In this document: positions 8,990 to 17,797 of the stretch, one piece after another
How positions within the stretch are numbered: position 1 is the stretch's first letter
Layout: every line of letters starts with the position of its first letter
From: Sulfitobacter sp. F26204
GTDB lineage: Bacteria > Pseudomonadota > Alphaproteobacteria > Rhodobacterales > Rhodobacteraceae
Assembly: GCF_026410305.1 (NCBI RefSeq)
Contig: NZ_JAPMLQ010000002.1
Span: 496,001-560,000 of the forward strand
Length of the DNA stretch: 64,000 nucleotides
Direction of reading: 5' to 3'
Program-made: the position numbers and the translations under genes
The notes under the pieces: model-generated
What the model saw: the letters and a program-made list of their open reading frames with translations, nothing else
Databases searched by the model: none
What the model was told of the DNA's origin: nothing

Positions 8990-9172
8990 TCACTTCATTT
9001 CTTTGATGATCTTCTTGTTAATGTCTTCCTGCGCTTTCATAAGCTGTTTCATCACTTTCATCATGTCAGCCACTTTTTTCTGGTCTTGCTGCACTTTCAT
9101 CATGTCGAGGCTGAGTTTTTTCTGCTTGTCGAGCAGTTTGGTTAATTCATCCATTTGTTTGCCGATGTTCAT
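8990..9172 (-). CDS. Small Lys-rich coiled-coil protein, unknown function
   Basis: A 60-residue, almost wholly helical protein (MNIGKQMDELTKLL to KKIIKEMK) with heptad-like spacing of Leu, Met and Ile and many Lys residues. No family is recognised. The frame extends 41 codons upstream, but the ATG at 9172 has a GGGAG Shine-Dalgarno sequence at good spacing and the upstream part is unlike coding sequence. It stands alone between the nitrile hydratase operon and a membrane protein gene. Phasin-like or regulatory roles are only guesses. Confidence 0.6.
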   Translation of the reverse strand: MNIGKQMDELTKLLDKQKKLSLDMMKVQQDQKKVADMMKVMKQLMKAQEDINKKIIKEMK

Positions 9173-9321
9173 AGAATTGCTCCCAATCAATGTTTGAAAA
9201 GACAAATTCCCCAGGCACCAGCGGTACAAATGTCGCATGAATAGCTGCGATTCCTGCTGATGAAGGGCAGTTTCATAGAACATTGAGAAATGCATTGCGT
9301 CAATACACGCAAAAAGTGTGC

Positions 9322-9717
9322 CTAGACGTCGACATCATCCATATCAGCCTGACCCGACAAGGAGCGACGCACGTGGCTCCAGCTGAGGCCGATGCCCAGA
9401 ACAAAGCTGAGCGCAACCAGGCCAAGCCAAAGATTGAAGCTGGCATTGTCCAACCGCAGGACGCCAAGATCATAAAGTACCCATAGACCGGCACCCACAA
9501 CGGCCAGCACGAGCAACATGCCGACAGCTCCGATGGAACGCAGCGTGGCCCGCAAGTAGATGATGTAACCGATGCCGAGGATCAGACCGGCCAGCACTGC
9601 GATTGAAAGGTTCGCACGGCCATAATCAACAACCCAGTTGATGTAGTTATATTCGGTCGGATTGAAAGTGGCTGCCAGCAGGAGAAAGGCGCAAAGCCAG
9701 CGCAGGATAAAGCCCAT
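9322..9717 (-). CDS. DUF6524-like inner-membrane protein
   Basis: A 131-residue integral membrane protein with four hydrophobic helices at about residues 2-18, 39-57, 62-82 and 95-112. The start MGFILRWLCAFLLLAATFNPTEYNY matches proteins catalogued as DUF6524 in alphaproteobacteria. The C-terminus (GQADMDDVDV) is acidic and probably cytoplasmic. No catalytic motif is visible and the function is unknown. It is divergent from purA across a 187-base gap. Confidence 0.7.
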   Translation of the reverse strand: MGFILRWLCAFLLLAATFNPTEYNYINWVVDYGRANLSIAVLAGLILGIGYIIYLRATLRSIGAVGMLLVLAVVGAGLWVLYDLGVLRLDNASFNLWLGLVALSFVLGIGLSWSHVRRSLSGQADMDDVDV

Positions 9718-9904
9718 GTGAAGGTCCTTTTGCGGTTTTTTGAAAACCTATCGCGGGTCGCCTGGGAAAGTCTACTGTCTGCGCAAGGCGCGGACCAGGG
9801 ATCGGTATATAAGGCCAAAAAGAGGGCGTGCGTGCGTTTTGGTGTTTCACGGGACGTCTGCGGCGGCTATGAGGGGCGCGGATGTCTGAAAAGGAAGAAT
9901 TGCC

Positions 9905-11197
9905 ATGGCCAATGTTGTTGTTGTCGGTGCCCAATGGGGCGACGAGGGAAAAGGCAAGATCGTCGATTGGCTGTCGGAGCGCGCAGATGTGATTGCGCGG
10001 TTTCAGGGAGGACATAATGCGGGCCATACCCTGGTGATTGATGGCGAAGTCTTCAAGCTGGCCGCATTGCCGTCGGGGATTGTGCGCGGAGGCAAACTGT
10101 CGGTGATTGGCAATGGGGTGGTTCTGGATCCCTGGCATTTGATGAAAGAGATCGCGCAGATTCGCACACAGGGCGTGGTGGTGTCCGCCGAAACGCTGAT
10201 GATCGCCGAGAATACGCCTTTGATCCTGCCGATCCATGGAGAGTTGGACCGGGCGCGCGAGGCGCAGAATTCCGTGGCCAAGATCGGCACAACCGGGCGT
10301 GGCATCGGACCGGCCTATGAGGATAAGGTCGGCCGTCGATCGGTGCGTGTGGCGGACCTGGGGGACGAGAAGACTCTGGCTCTGCGTGTGGATCGCGCGC
10401 TGGTGCATCATGACGCGCTGCGCCGCGGGCTTGGGCTTGAACCGGTGGACAGAGATGCCCTGCTGAATTCGCTACGCGAGATTGCACCGGCGGTTCTGGA
10501 GTATGCGGCACCTGTCTGGAAGGTGTTGAATGAAAAGCGCAAGGCGGGCAAACGCATCCTGTTCGAAGGGGCGCAGGGCGCGCTTTTGGACATTGATTTC
10601 GGTACCTATCCCTATGTCACATCGTCGAATGTGATTGCGGGGCAGGCGGCAACAGGCACCGGTGTCGGGCCGGGTACCATTGATTTCGTTCTGGGGATCG
10701 TCAAGGCCTATACCACGCGGGTTGGCGAGGGGCCTTTTCCGGCCGAGCTGAACGATGCGGATGGTCAGCGTCTGGGTGAGCGAGGCCATGAGTTTGGCAC
10801 CAATACCGGCCGTAAACGCCGTTGTGGCTGGTTTGATGCGGTCCTCGTGCGCCAGACCTGCGCGACCTCTGGAGTGAACGGCATTGCCTTTACCAAGCTG
10901 GATGTGCTGGACGGCTTCGAGACACTGAAGATCTGTACCGGCTATGAACTCGACGGTGAGCGGCTTGAATATCTGCCGACTGCAGCAGACCAGCAATCCC
11001 GCTGTACACCGATATATGAGGAAATGCCCGGGTGGTCGCAATCCACCGAAGGTGCGCGCAGTTGGGCGGACCTGCCTGCCGAAGCGATCAAATATGTGCG
11101 CCGTGTGGAAGAGTTGATTGAGTGTCCCGTGGCGCTGCTTTCTACGTCGCCCGAACGGGAAGACACCATTCTGGTGACAGACCCTTTTGCGGATTAA
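9905..11197 (+). CDS. purA: Adenylosuccinate synthase
   Basis: A 430-residue enzyme of purine synthesis that joins IMP and aspartate with GTP to give adenylosuccinate. The start [18 protein letters not shown] has the P-loop with the catalytic Asp, and GGHNAGHT and [14 protein letters not shown] follow as in all PurA proteins. The [14 protein letters not shown] segment contributes to substrate binding. The length is normal. A GGAAG ribosome-binding site precedes the ATG. A DUF2842 gene follows after 12 bases and is probably cotranscribed. Confidence 0.97.
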   Translation: MANVVVVGAQWGDEGKGKIVDWLSERADVIARFQGGHNAGHTLVIDGEVFKLAALPSGIVRGGKLSVIGNGVVLDPWHLMKEIAQIRTQGVVVSAETLMIAENTPLILPIHGELDRAREAQNSVAKIGTTGRGIGPAYEDKVGRRSVRVADLGDEKTLALRVDRALVHHDALRRGLGLEPVDRDALLNSLREIAPAVLEYAAPVWKVLNEKRKAGKRILFEGAQGALLDIDFGTYPYVTSSNVIAGQAATGTGVGPGTIDFVLGIVKAYTTRVGEGPFPAELNDADGQRLGERGHEFGTNTGRKRRCGWFDAVLVRQTCATSGVNGIAFTKLDVLDGFETLKICTGYELDGERLEYLPTAADQQSRCTPIYEEMPGWSQSTEGARSWADLPAEAIKYVRRVEELIECPVALLSTSPEREDTILVTDPFAD

Positions 11198-11209
11198 GGA
11201 GAAACGACC

Positions 11210-11449
11210 ATGGCGTTGAGTTACAAGGCCCGTCGTAGATGGGCATTGGTCGTTTTATTGGTTGCTTTGCCACTTTATATTGTTGTCGCGATCAACCTGG
11301 TGGCACTTTTCGAGCGGCCATCTGTCCTGTTGGAACTGTTTATCTATCTGGTGCTTGGCGTCGTTTGGATCTTGCCGTTGAAACCGATTTTCATGGGCGT
11401 GGGGCAGGCCGACCCGGATGCCGAGCGCGACACCGACAGCGAAACATGA
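11210..11449 (+). CDS. DUF2842 membrane protein
   Basis: A 79-residue inner-membrane protein with two helices at about residues 11-31 and 38-58, joined by a short FERPS loop. The start MALSYKARRRWALVVL and the sequence GVVWILPLKPIFMGVGQ are characteristic of DUF2842, a family restricted to alphaproteobacteria. The acidic tail (DPDAERDTDSET) is likely cytoplasmic. It is preceded by AGGAGA at a good distance and sits just after purA. Confidence 0.9.
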   Translation: MALSYKARRRWALVVLLVALPLYIVVAINLVALFERPSVLLELFIYLVLGVVWILPLKPIFMGVGQADPDAERDTDSET

Positions 11450-11478
11450 AAAAGGGCCACTCCAAGCGGAGCGGCCCT
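11449..11478 (-). terminator. Rho-independent terminator for the acidic-protein gene
   Basis: A stem (AGGGCC-A-CTCC paired with GGAG-C-GGCCCT, loop AAGC, 11453-11478) is followed on the minus strand by TTTTT. It lies 29 bases beyond the stop of the 812-residue minus-strand gene and touches the last codon of the convergent DUF2842 gene. On the plus strand no T-run follows, so its polarity is minus. Confidence 0.8.
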
Positions 11479-11506
11479 GATACTCGTTACCAAAAAGTGT
11501 TCTGGC

Positions 11507-13945
11507 TTAACTCGCTGCCCGTTCGTCCGGACGGAAGCCGATGTCATCAGAAACCGTAAAGCGGCCGCCTTTGATTTTTTCGATCTTGCCGGTGCGCAAC
11601 AATTGGCCGAAGGAGCGCAGTCCCTCTTCGCGGCTGAACCTGTCGGGGCCACCGGCCTGACGTACCTTTGTCATCAATTGCGGGCGCGAAAATTGTTCGC
11701 GGCCTTCGACAAACGACATATAGGCGGCGGCGGCTTCCAGAAGCTCCGGCAATGTCACGGCCCCCATATCCGCGGCAAAATCCGAGAAACTTTCACCGTC
11801 GGCTGTGGTTTCCGTGTCTTCCGCAACGGCTGCAGAAATGCGGCGTGGACGCACTGGGCCTGTAGCAACGGCCGGCTTTGCAACATCGATACGTTGTTCG
11901 GCAACTAGTTTCAGAGGCGCGGGGCGCGTTTCGCCAGGACGTTCCGTGCGGGGGGAACCACCGACCGGGCGACGCGGGCGTACGACCTCGGCCAGATCCT
12001 CACGGTAGGCACCGTCGTTGTCTTCGGTGTTTGCGGAATCGCCCATCGCCAGATCAGCCTTTTTGGCAGCGACGGCAGCACGCAGATGTGCAAAGGCATC
12101 GCGGCGTGTTGCGCTTTCCGGCTCGTCCATCTGGTGATCGGTTTCTGCCAGTAGGCGGTTCACGTCAGTTTCATTACTTGCGTCAATGGACGACAACACA
12201 TCGCGCGCGGAGGTGCCTTCGCGGCGCAGTGGCCGTTTTGGGGTGACATCCTTGACAGTATCGGCCGGGATGTCCTGTTCCAGTTCTGCCAGTTCGCGGG
12301 CCAGTTCGTCCTCTTCTTCGGGCGACAATGCTGTGCGCTTTTTGGTGCGGGACGGGGCCAGATCATCGAGTTTCGGGGTTTGTTCGGCGGATGCATCAGC
12401 GGTTGCTTCTTCGCCATCGGCCTTGGCCTCCGGCTTTGCATCGTATTCCTCAAGTTCACCTTGTTCGATCGCTGTTTCAAGGTCGGCGCGTTTGACCTTG
12501 ATCACACGGGCGCGGGGGGGAGCCTTGGTCGCGTCGTTCTGAACCTCAAGTTCCTGCGCGGGTGCGACCCTTGGCGTTTTGCGCAGGGATACCTTGACCG
12601 GGGTCTGGGTTTCGTCCGCATCGCCGATCACGGTCTCATCTGCATCAAACAAGTTGCTGACCGTGTCTTCGACGCTGGGTTCATCACTTGAATCATCAAT
12701 GTCAGCGAGGTTTACCTCATCATGCTGTGCGTCGGCCTTGGTCGCGGTGGGTTCCTGAGCCGATGTTTCGGGCTCATCGGATTGCAGACGACTGAGAATG
12801 GCGCTCACATCGTCCTTGTCCTTGACTGATTCTTCCTTGGCCACTGCTTCGGTCTTTTTCAGCGTGGTCTCTGCCTCGGTCGAAGTTGCTTCATCCAATT
12901 CCAGCGCTTCTTCGATGTCGGCGCGGGCGTCGGCGATCAGTTCTTCTGAAACATCTGCTTCGTCTTCGGTTGCAGGGTCTTCTGCCTGAAACTTGCCCGG
13001 CTGTTTGTCTTCTACATGTTGGTCTTCGAGGTAATCATCTTCCTCGTCGGCTTCTTCATGCTGGGCAACAACGGCGCGAATACGTTGTAGTTTTGCGGCG
13101 ATGCTGTCTGGTGCGGGCGCTTCGGGTTTCGGGGCAACAGCTTCGACCTGTGGTGCATCCTCTTTCATGTCCTGGGCAGTGCGATCGTCCCGGGATGTAT
13201 GGCTTTCGGCAAAAAAGGCCTCCACATCGGCATCGGCTTGCCCTGGGACGATGTCGTTTTCGATGTCGTCAAATGCGACATCGGTTGACGCCTGGGCAGC
13301 ATCAATTTCCACGTCAGCTTTGGCCTCACCCTCTGCGACGGCATCACTTTCTGGCGTCACTTCAACAACCGGGGCGGCAATTGTTTCTGCGACGACAGGC
13401 TGTTCTGTGGTGTCGAGTTCGGTAACCTTTGCGGTGTCTTCGATTTCTTCGACCAGCGTTTCTTGGACGGAAACCAATTCGGGCGCATCCAGATCCGCGG
13501 CTTCTGTCGCGATCTCAACGCTTTCCTCACGCGCCATTTGAATGGTCTGGGCTTCTGACTTGTCGGCGGGTTCTGCAACTTTTGCGCTCGGCGCATCATT
13601 TGATCGTGCCTCATCCGAGGCTGCATCGACCAGAGCACTAAGGCCAACTGCGCCGGTTACGGCCGCATCGGAAGATTGGCCGCGCTGATCCTCAAGCGCA
13701 CTGAGGACAATCTTGCCATCCTGCTCACGGGCCTGGACACGTCGAGAAACTTCTTTTTGGGCAATCCGCGCAAGCATTTCTGCATCGGGCTGCGGAGGCT
13801 CGGCACCAAAGTAGCGGTCATCTGCGGCCAGATCGCGGAAATACTCCGCAATCGCCTTCATCGTGCCGAAAGAATCTTCGAATCCTTCAAGCGTGCACGA
13901 AAAGGTGCCATAAGATACCGTAAGAATTTTGTTATTATTCATCAT
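11507..13945 (-). CDS. Long acidic, low-complexity conserved hypothetical protein
   Basis: An 812-residue protein with three parts. Residues 1-75 form a compact domain (NNKILTVSYGTFSCTLEGF, then AEYFRDLAADDRYFG). Residues 75-600 are very rich in Glu, Asp, Ala, Thr and Val with no stable pattern, most likely disordered. The C-terminus has a folded-looking domain (LPELLEAAAAYMSFVEGR, FSRPQLMTKVRQAGG, GLRSFGQLLRTGKIEKI) that resembles a winged-helix or RNA-binding module. Similar proteins occur across Rhodobacterales, sometimes mislabelled as CheA. No signal peptide or membrane helix is present. The function is unknown. Confidence 0.75.
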   Translation of the reverse strand: MMNNNKILTVSYGTFSCTLEGFEDSFGTMKAIAEYFRDLAADDRYFGAEPPQPDAEMLARIAQKEVSRRVQAREQDGKIVLSALEDQRGQSSDAAVTGAVGLSALVDAASDEARSNDAPSAKVAEPADKSEAQTIQMAREESVEIATEAADLDAPELVSVQETLVEEIEDTAKVTELDTTEQPVVAETIAAPVVEVTPESDAVAEGEAKADVEIDAAQASTDVAFDDIENDIVPGQADADVEAFFAESHTSRDDRTAQDMKEDAPQVEAVAPKPEAPAPDSIAAKLQRIRAVVAQHEEADEEDDYLEDQHVEDKQPGKFQAEDPATEDEADVSEELIADARADIEEALELDEATSTEAETTLKKTEAVAKEESVKDKDDVSAILSRLQSDEPETSAQEPTATKADAQHDEVNLADIDDSSDEPSVEDTVSNLFDADETVIGDADETQTPVKVSLRKTPRVAPAQELEVQNDATKAPPRARVIKVKRADLETAIEQGELEEYDAKPEAKADGEEATADASAEQTPKLDDLAPSRTKKRTALSPEEEDELARELAELEQDIPADTVKDVTPKRPLRREGTSARDVLSSIDASNETDVNRLLAETDHQMDEPESATRRDAFAHLRAAVAAKKADLAMGDSANTEDNDGAYREDLAEVVRPRRPVGGSPRTERPGETRPAPLKLVAEQRIDVAKPAVATGPVRPRRISAAVAEDTETTADGESFSDFAADMGAVTLPELLEAAAAYMSFVEGREQFSRPQLMTKVRQAGGPDRFSREEGLRSFGQLLRTGKIEKIKGGRFTVSDDIGFRPDERAAS

Positions 13946-14077
13946 CGGATGCTCGTCCTCTGCGGTTTAGCAAGATACCGTTTACCACGATGTCCAAGAC
14001 CAAAGCGGCCCGAATCTGTGCCCCGCACCGTATCATTTCATGGCGAGAATGTGACCTGTTTCCGAAAGTAGCGATAA

Positions 14078-14776
14078 TTGCATCAGTTTAGCCCTATTGT
14101 TAACAGTTCCGATCCTATCACGCTGGTTGGTGGGGGTGAAGCTACGCCTCAAGACCTGCAAAAAGCATTAACGCTTGCGCCTGTTTGTGTGGCAGCGGAT
14201 GGCGGTGCGCGGCTGGCCTTGCGCGCAGGTGTGACACCGACTGCCGTGATTGGCGATTTTGATTCGGTGCTGGAAGATGATTTGGCACGGATTCCGGCAG
14301 AACGGCGTCACCATATCTCGGAGCAGGACAGCACGGATTTTGAAAAAGCGCTGACCCGTATTCATGCGCCGGTGGTATTAGGTGTCGGTTTTTTGGGAAA
14401 TCGAAGCGACCATCATCTTGCTGCGCTGCATGTGATTGCCGCTCACCCGGACAGGCCGTGTATCTTGATCGGGCGGGAGGAATTGATCTGCCTTGCCCCG
14501 CGCGAAATTTCGTTGCCTACCCGGAAGGGGGATGTCGTTTCGTTGTTTCCAATGGGACAAGTTGAGGGGCAGAGCACCGGTCTGGCATGGCCTATCAATG
14601 GCTTACAGTTTGATCCGATGAGCAAGATTGGCACATCCAATCATGCTTTGGGTCCTATGACTTTGCGCATGGAAAGCGCCGCGATGCTCTTGATCCTTCC
14701 ACGCAGGCTCATGCCGCAGCTTGTATCGGCGCTTGGGCAGTCATCTGCCGTGCGGTGGCCCGCTCGCGCAGAATGA
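14078..14776 (+). CDS. Thiamine diphosphokinase
   Basis: A 232-residue enzyme that transfers pyrophosphate from ATP to thiamine to give thiamine diphosphate. The N-terminal catalytic domain shows VAADGGARLAL, IGDFDSV and QDSTDFEKAL, which are the substrate and metal-binding motifs of the family; GFLGNRSDHHLA (usually GxxGGRxDH, here GNRSDHH) follows. The C-terminal domain has the STGLAWPINGLQF and GTSNHA segments that bind thiamine. The start I chose is a TTG at 14078; no better ATG precedes the conserved core. The 3' end overlaps the convergent DMT gene by 68 bases. No TPP riboswitch is visible upstream. Confidence 0.85.
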   Translation: MHQFSPIVNSSDPITLVGGGEATPQDLQKALTLAPVCVAADGGARLALRAGVTPTAVIGDFDSVLEDDLARIPAERRHHISEQDSTDFEKALTRIHAPVVLGVGFLGNRSDHHLAALHVIAAHPDRPCILIGREELICLAPREISLPTRKGDVVSLFPMGQVEGQSTGLAWPINGLQFDPMSKIGTSNHALGPMTLRMESAAMLLILPRRLMPQLVSALGQSSAVRWPARAE

Positions 14777-15635
14777 TGTAAAGACCTGCAGCAACGGTTA
14801 TCGCGATGCCGAGCCCGGCCAGAGGATTAGGTAGATCACCAAAGAACACCAATCCCAGGATCGTGGCGAAGGGGATTTCGAGATATTGCATGGGGGCCAG
14901 GGTCGCCGAGGGTGCAAACCGCAATGACCAGGTCATCAGTAAATGTGCCGCAGTTCCCAATGTGCCCAAACCAATCAAGAGCAACCATTGCACATTGTTG
15001 GGGGCGATTATTGAAAGTGCGGCCACATCCATGAAATGACCGACCACTGTGAATGGGACCAGAATTACCACGGCCATGACGCCGCTGACCGCTTGTAGTC
15101 CAATCGGGTCCGTTTTCTTGGCTATCTGACGGGTCAAAAGCATAAACAACGAAAAATTCGCAGCCACAAAGACAGGCAGCAAGGCAGGCCAACCGGCGGC
15201 GGCAAAGCTGGGCTGGATCACCAGTAACGTTCCGATAAACCCGACAAGGCAAGCCCCCATCCGACGTGGTCCGACAATTTCTTTGAGGACAAATCTGCCA
15301 AGAAGCAGCATGAAGAAAGGCATAATGAAAGCAATGGCAATAGCATCCGCCAAAGGCAGATATTTCAGGGCGGTAAACATGCCGCCAATGCCGATGATAT
15401 GCAGTATGGTGCGCAGAAAGGTGAGCCACAGGACCTGGCCCTGCATGTGCCAATTGCGACCGGACCACCAGACAAGCGGGATCAACACCAATGCCTGAAG
15501 CGCAAAGCGGATGGTCACCACCTGACCAAGCGGGACACTGGACCCAAGAACCTTGGCAACAGCATCGCCCATGGGTGCAAGCAGGCAAAAGCCTACCATC
15601 AAAGCAATTCCTATCATGGGGCGGTCCTGGATCAT
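14709..15635 (-). CDS. DMT-superfamily (EamA) transporter
   Basis: A 308-residue inner-membrane protein with ten predicted helices in two EamA repeats: about residues 5-140 and 150-295. The first repeat has GDAVAKVLG and PLADAIAIAFIMPFF, typical of exporters of small metabolites or amino acids. The tail (TARQMTAQAPIQAAA) is short and cytoplasmic. The substrate cannot be predicted. It converges on the thiamine diphosphokinase gene and overlaps it by 68 bases, so transcripts of the two would be antisense at their ends. Confidence 0.9.
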   Translation of the reverse strand: MIQDRPMIGIALMVGFCLLAPMGDAVAKVLGSSVPLGQVVTIRFALQALVLIPLVWWSGRNWHMQGQVLWLTFLRTILHIIGIGGMFTALKYLPLADAIAIAFIMPFFMLLLGRFVLKEIVGPRRMGACLVGFIGTLLVIQPSFAAAGWPALLPVFVAANFSLFMLLTRQIAKKTDPIGLQAVSGVMAVVILVPFTVVGHFMDVAALSIIAPNNVQWLLLIGLGTLGTAAHLLMTWSLRFAPSATLAPMQYLEIPFATILGLVFFGDLPNPLAGLGIAITVAAGLYIILRERATARQMTAQAPIQAAA

Positions 15636-15775
15636 GAGCAGAATCTAGTCGGTCTTGAAAGTCGCTGCAATCATTAGCGGAAGCGGAATTTGTAACAAGC
15701 CGTCCGATTTTGTGACGGCAAGGATCTGAAACGGGACAATAGTGGACAGGCACCGCAGAAACGCGCGACAAACCT

Positions 15776-15919
15776 GTGTTCAAGGGTGCACAGCCATCTG
15801 GCGGTTTGGTCAATCAGATCCTTTGGAATGCCTTGATCCAGAACCATCTCAATGTGGTACCTTTTGCCGAACGGCGTCCTTGCCCGTCCGAGGAGGACCG
15901 AACCACACCGAGAATATAA
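15776..15919 (+). CDS. Possible small protein, 47 residues
   Basis: An open frame with a GTG at 15776 reads VFKGAQPSGGLVNQ, then ILWNALIQNHLNVVPFAERR and ends SEEDRTTPRI. The amino-acid composition and codon choice look like real coding sequence, and no known gene covers the strand here. The weak points are the lack of an ATG and of a Shine-Dalgarno sequence near the GTG; the frame is closed by a TAG at 15740, so the true start must lie between. It may be coupled to the next small frame, which begins two bases after its stop. Confidence 0.4.
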   Translation: MFKGAQPSGGLVNQILWNALIQNHLNVVPFAERRPCPSEEDRTTPRI

Positions 15920-15921
15920 AG

Positions 15922-16023
15922 TTGCGCCGGGTCGTGACAGCGGTGATTGGTTGTGGCGCTACGGGTGTCGCATGGTGGTTCAAGCGACCTGCAGAAACAG
16001 ATGTCAAGCTGCCGGGCGGCTGA
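15922..16023 (+). CDS. Possible 33-residue membrane-anchored peptide
   Basis: A frame from a TTG at 15922 reads LRRVVTAVIGCGATGVAWWF and ends KRPAETDVKLPGG. Basic residues followed by one hydrophobic helix and a polar tail suit a small membrane-anchored peptide. It begins two bases after the preceding small frame and its last 20 bases overlap the convergent diguanylate cyclase gene. The start is not ATG and no family is recognised, so the call is tentative. Confidence 0.3.
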   Translation: MRRVVTAVIGCGATGVAWWFKRPAETDVKLPGG

Positions 16024-17416
16024 GGTTGACCTGGTTTCGTCCTTGCCCCTTTGCGGCATAGAGTGCGCTGTCAGCCTGTTTGAGTAGGGCGAGACCATTC
16101 TGCTCTGCAGTTGCGCCGTCCCTTGATGCATTGCCGCCAAGTGCCATACCGATACTGATTGTAACATTGATCGGCACTGAACTACCCGGAACCACATAGG
16201 GAAGAGCGGAAATATCGCGACAAATCCGAAGGGCTGCCTTTTGGGCTTCGTCCAGATTGGTGCCCGGCAAGATCACAAGAAATTCCTCGCCGCCGATACG
16301 CGCGACCATGTCTGTGTTGCGCAATCCTGCACGTAGACGGTGACCCACCTCGACAAGGACGGCGTCACCAGAGGCGTGACCGTAAATGTCATTGATACGT
16401 TTGAAATGGTCCAGGTCAGCCACCAACACGGCAAAACTGCGGTCGGTTGTGCAGGCATGCTCATAGATGCGTTCGAGATGGGGCATGGCATAGCGGCGGT
16501 TGTACAATCCGGTCAGCGGGTCAAAAACCGCGGCCTGCAATCCGGTGCGGACAGTTGCGCGGAGTTGTTCACCCATCCGCTTGCGGCGCATCACGGCCCT
16601 GATCCGCAGGGCCAATTCGGTGGCGTCAAACCCATTCGCCATGAGGTCATCTGCACCGAGGTCAAGTGCATGGGCCCCAACCCCCGAATCCTTTTTGGTT
16701 TGCAATACGATGATGCCGGTGTGGCGGGCGCGTCCATGCGCGCGCAGCGTTGAGATGAAAGAGAGATCCGCCATCGCTGCGGTTGCATTTTCAGCCAGGA
16801 TCAGGACAAAGACATCGGGCATTTTTTCGCCATTGATCTGCTGCATTAACGCAGTTGGCGAAGACAAGGCCAGTTGCGCCGAGAGCATGGGACGCAGGTG
16901 CATTGCAAATTTTTGCAAGAGGGGGGCATCATTGCCTGCCAGAACGCAATGTGTTTGTACTTGGAATTCCGTCGCGGGTTCAGCCATGCCAAGTGCGCGG
17001 CAGGTATCTTCGCGCATCCGCCATTCGGCAATCGAGATATGTGCCCGGATCAGGCTGCGCACACGGCCCAGCAAGAGTGTTTCATCAACAGGCTGGGGCA
17101 AAATATCGTGGACGCCGGTTTCGAGGATCGCCATCCGCGATGCCGAATCCCCCTGGCATCCGATTGCAAGAATGGGAATTTGTTCTGTCTGGGGGCATTT
17201 CGCAAGGATTCTGCAGAGTTCGGCAACGCCGCCATCCGGCAGCGTGGTTGCGGAAATCACAAGGTCAGGCAAATCCGAACGCACAACTTTGACCGCATCC
17301 TGCATCGTGGCGGCATATGTCACTTCATAATAAGCTTTTTTCAGCTTTACTTTAAGTACGATTCGGTTCGTCGCAATTGCATCTACGATGAGGATATTAG
17401 CTTGCACACCCCCCAC
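16004..17416 (-). CDS. PleD-like diguanylate cyclase with two receiver domains
   Basis: A 470-residue cytoplasmic protein with a receiver domain (about 6-125), a second receiver-like domain (about 155-285) and a GGDEF domain (about 305-468), the PleD order. The catalytic motif is GGEEF near residue 375, preceded at the correct distance by RNTD, the RxxD inhibitory site for cyclic di-GMP. The cyclase should therefore be active and product-inhibited. The first receiver looks degenerate: the acidic pair is VDAI and the phospho-acceptor region reads LVISATTLPDG with no Asp before TTLP. The start codon follows GGTGGG, a plausible ribosome-binding site. Confidence 0.9.
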   Translation of the reverse strand: MGGVQANILIVDAIATNRIVLKVKLKKAYYEVTYAATMQDAVKVVRSDLPDLVISATTLPDGGVAELCRILAKCPQTEQIPILAIGCQGDSASRMAILETGVHDILPQPVDETLLLGRVRSLIRAHISIAEWRMREDTCRALGMAEPATEFQVQTHCVLAGNDAPLLQKFAMHLRPMLSAQLALSSPTALMQQINGEKMPDVFVLILAENATAAMADLSFISTLRAHGRARHTGIIVLQTKKDSGVGAHALDLGADDLMANGFDATELALRIRAVMRRKRMGEQLRATVRTGLQAAVFDPLTGLYNRRYAMPHLERIYEHACTTDRSFAVLVADLDHFKRINDIYGHASGDAVLVEVGHRLRAGLRNTDMVARIGGEEFLVILPGTNLDEAQKAALRICRDISALPYVVPGSSVPINVTISIGMALGGNASRDGATAEQNGLALLKQADSALYAAKGQGRNQVNLSRPAA

Positions 17417-17512
17417 CTTTCCATAAAAACAGTAAATCGCATTCCATGGCTCAGTTTTTACGCCTATTAGTTAATAAAGCGTTTCCAGAACTTTCAAAGC
17501 GGATCGGAACCC

Positions 17513-17797
17513 ATGAGAAACCCCCAGGAAACGGCCGAAACATTAGCCCTGCAGGTCTTGGCGTGGTTGGTTGGAGATGAGGATTTAATGCCGGTTTTTC
17601 AAGGCAGTACCGGTGTTTCCGAGGCAGACATCCGAGAACGTGCCACCGATCCGCAGTTTCTGGGTGCGGTGCTGGATTTTTTAATGATGGACGATGCCTG
17701 GGTCATGCGGTTTTGCGACGCACACAACCTGCCATATGAGCGGATAATGCAAATGCGTGGAGCATTGCCAGGCGGAGAACAGGTGAACTGGACATGA
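17513..17797 (+). CDS. DUF3572 protein
   Basis: A 94-residue helical protein. The sequence ETAETLALQVLAWLVGDED, then FLDFLMMDDAWVMRFCD and YERIMQMRGALPGG cover the whole DUF3572 family, known only from alphaproteobacteria and without assigned function. It divergently faces the PleD-like gene across about 96 bases. Its stop overlaps the start of the HAD phosphatase gene (ATGA), so the two are translated together. Confidence 0.9.
   Translation: MRNPQETAETLALQVLAWLVGDEDLMPVFQGSTGVSEADIRERATDPQFLGAVLDFLMMDDAWVMRFCDAHNLPYERIMQMRGALPGGEQVNWT

Noticed and set aside
14000..14077. TPP riboswitch before thiamine diphosphokinase
   Set aside because: The upstream sequence lacks the conserved CUGAGA and thi-box elements, and the space is mostly taken by the divergent gene's leader.
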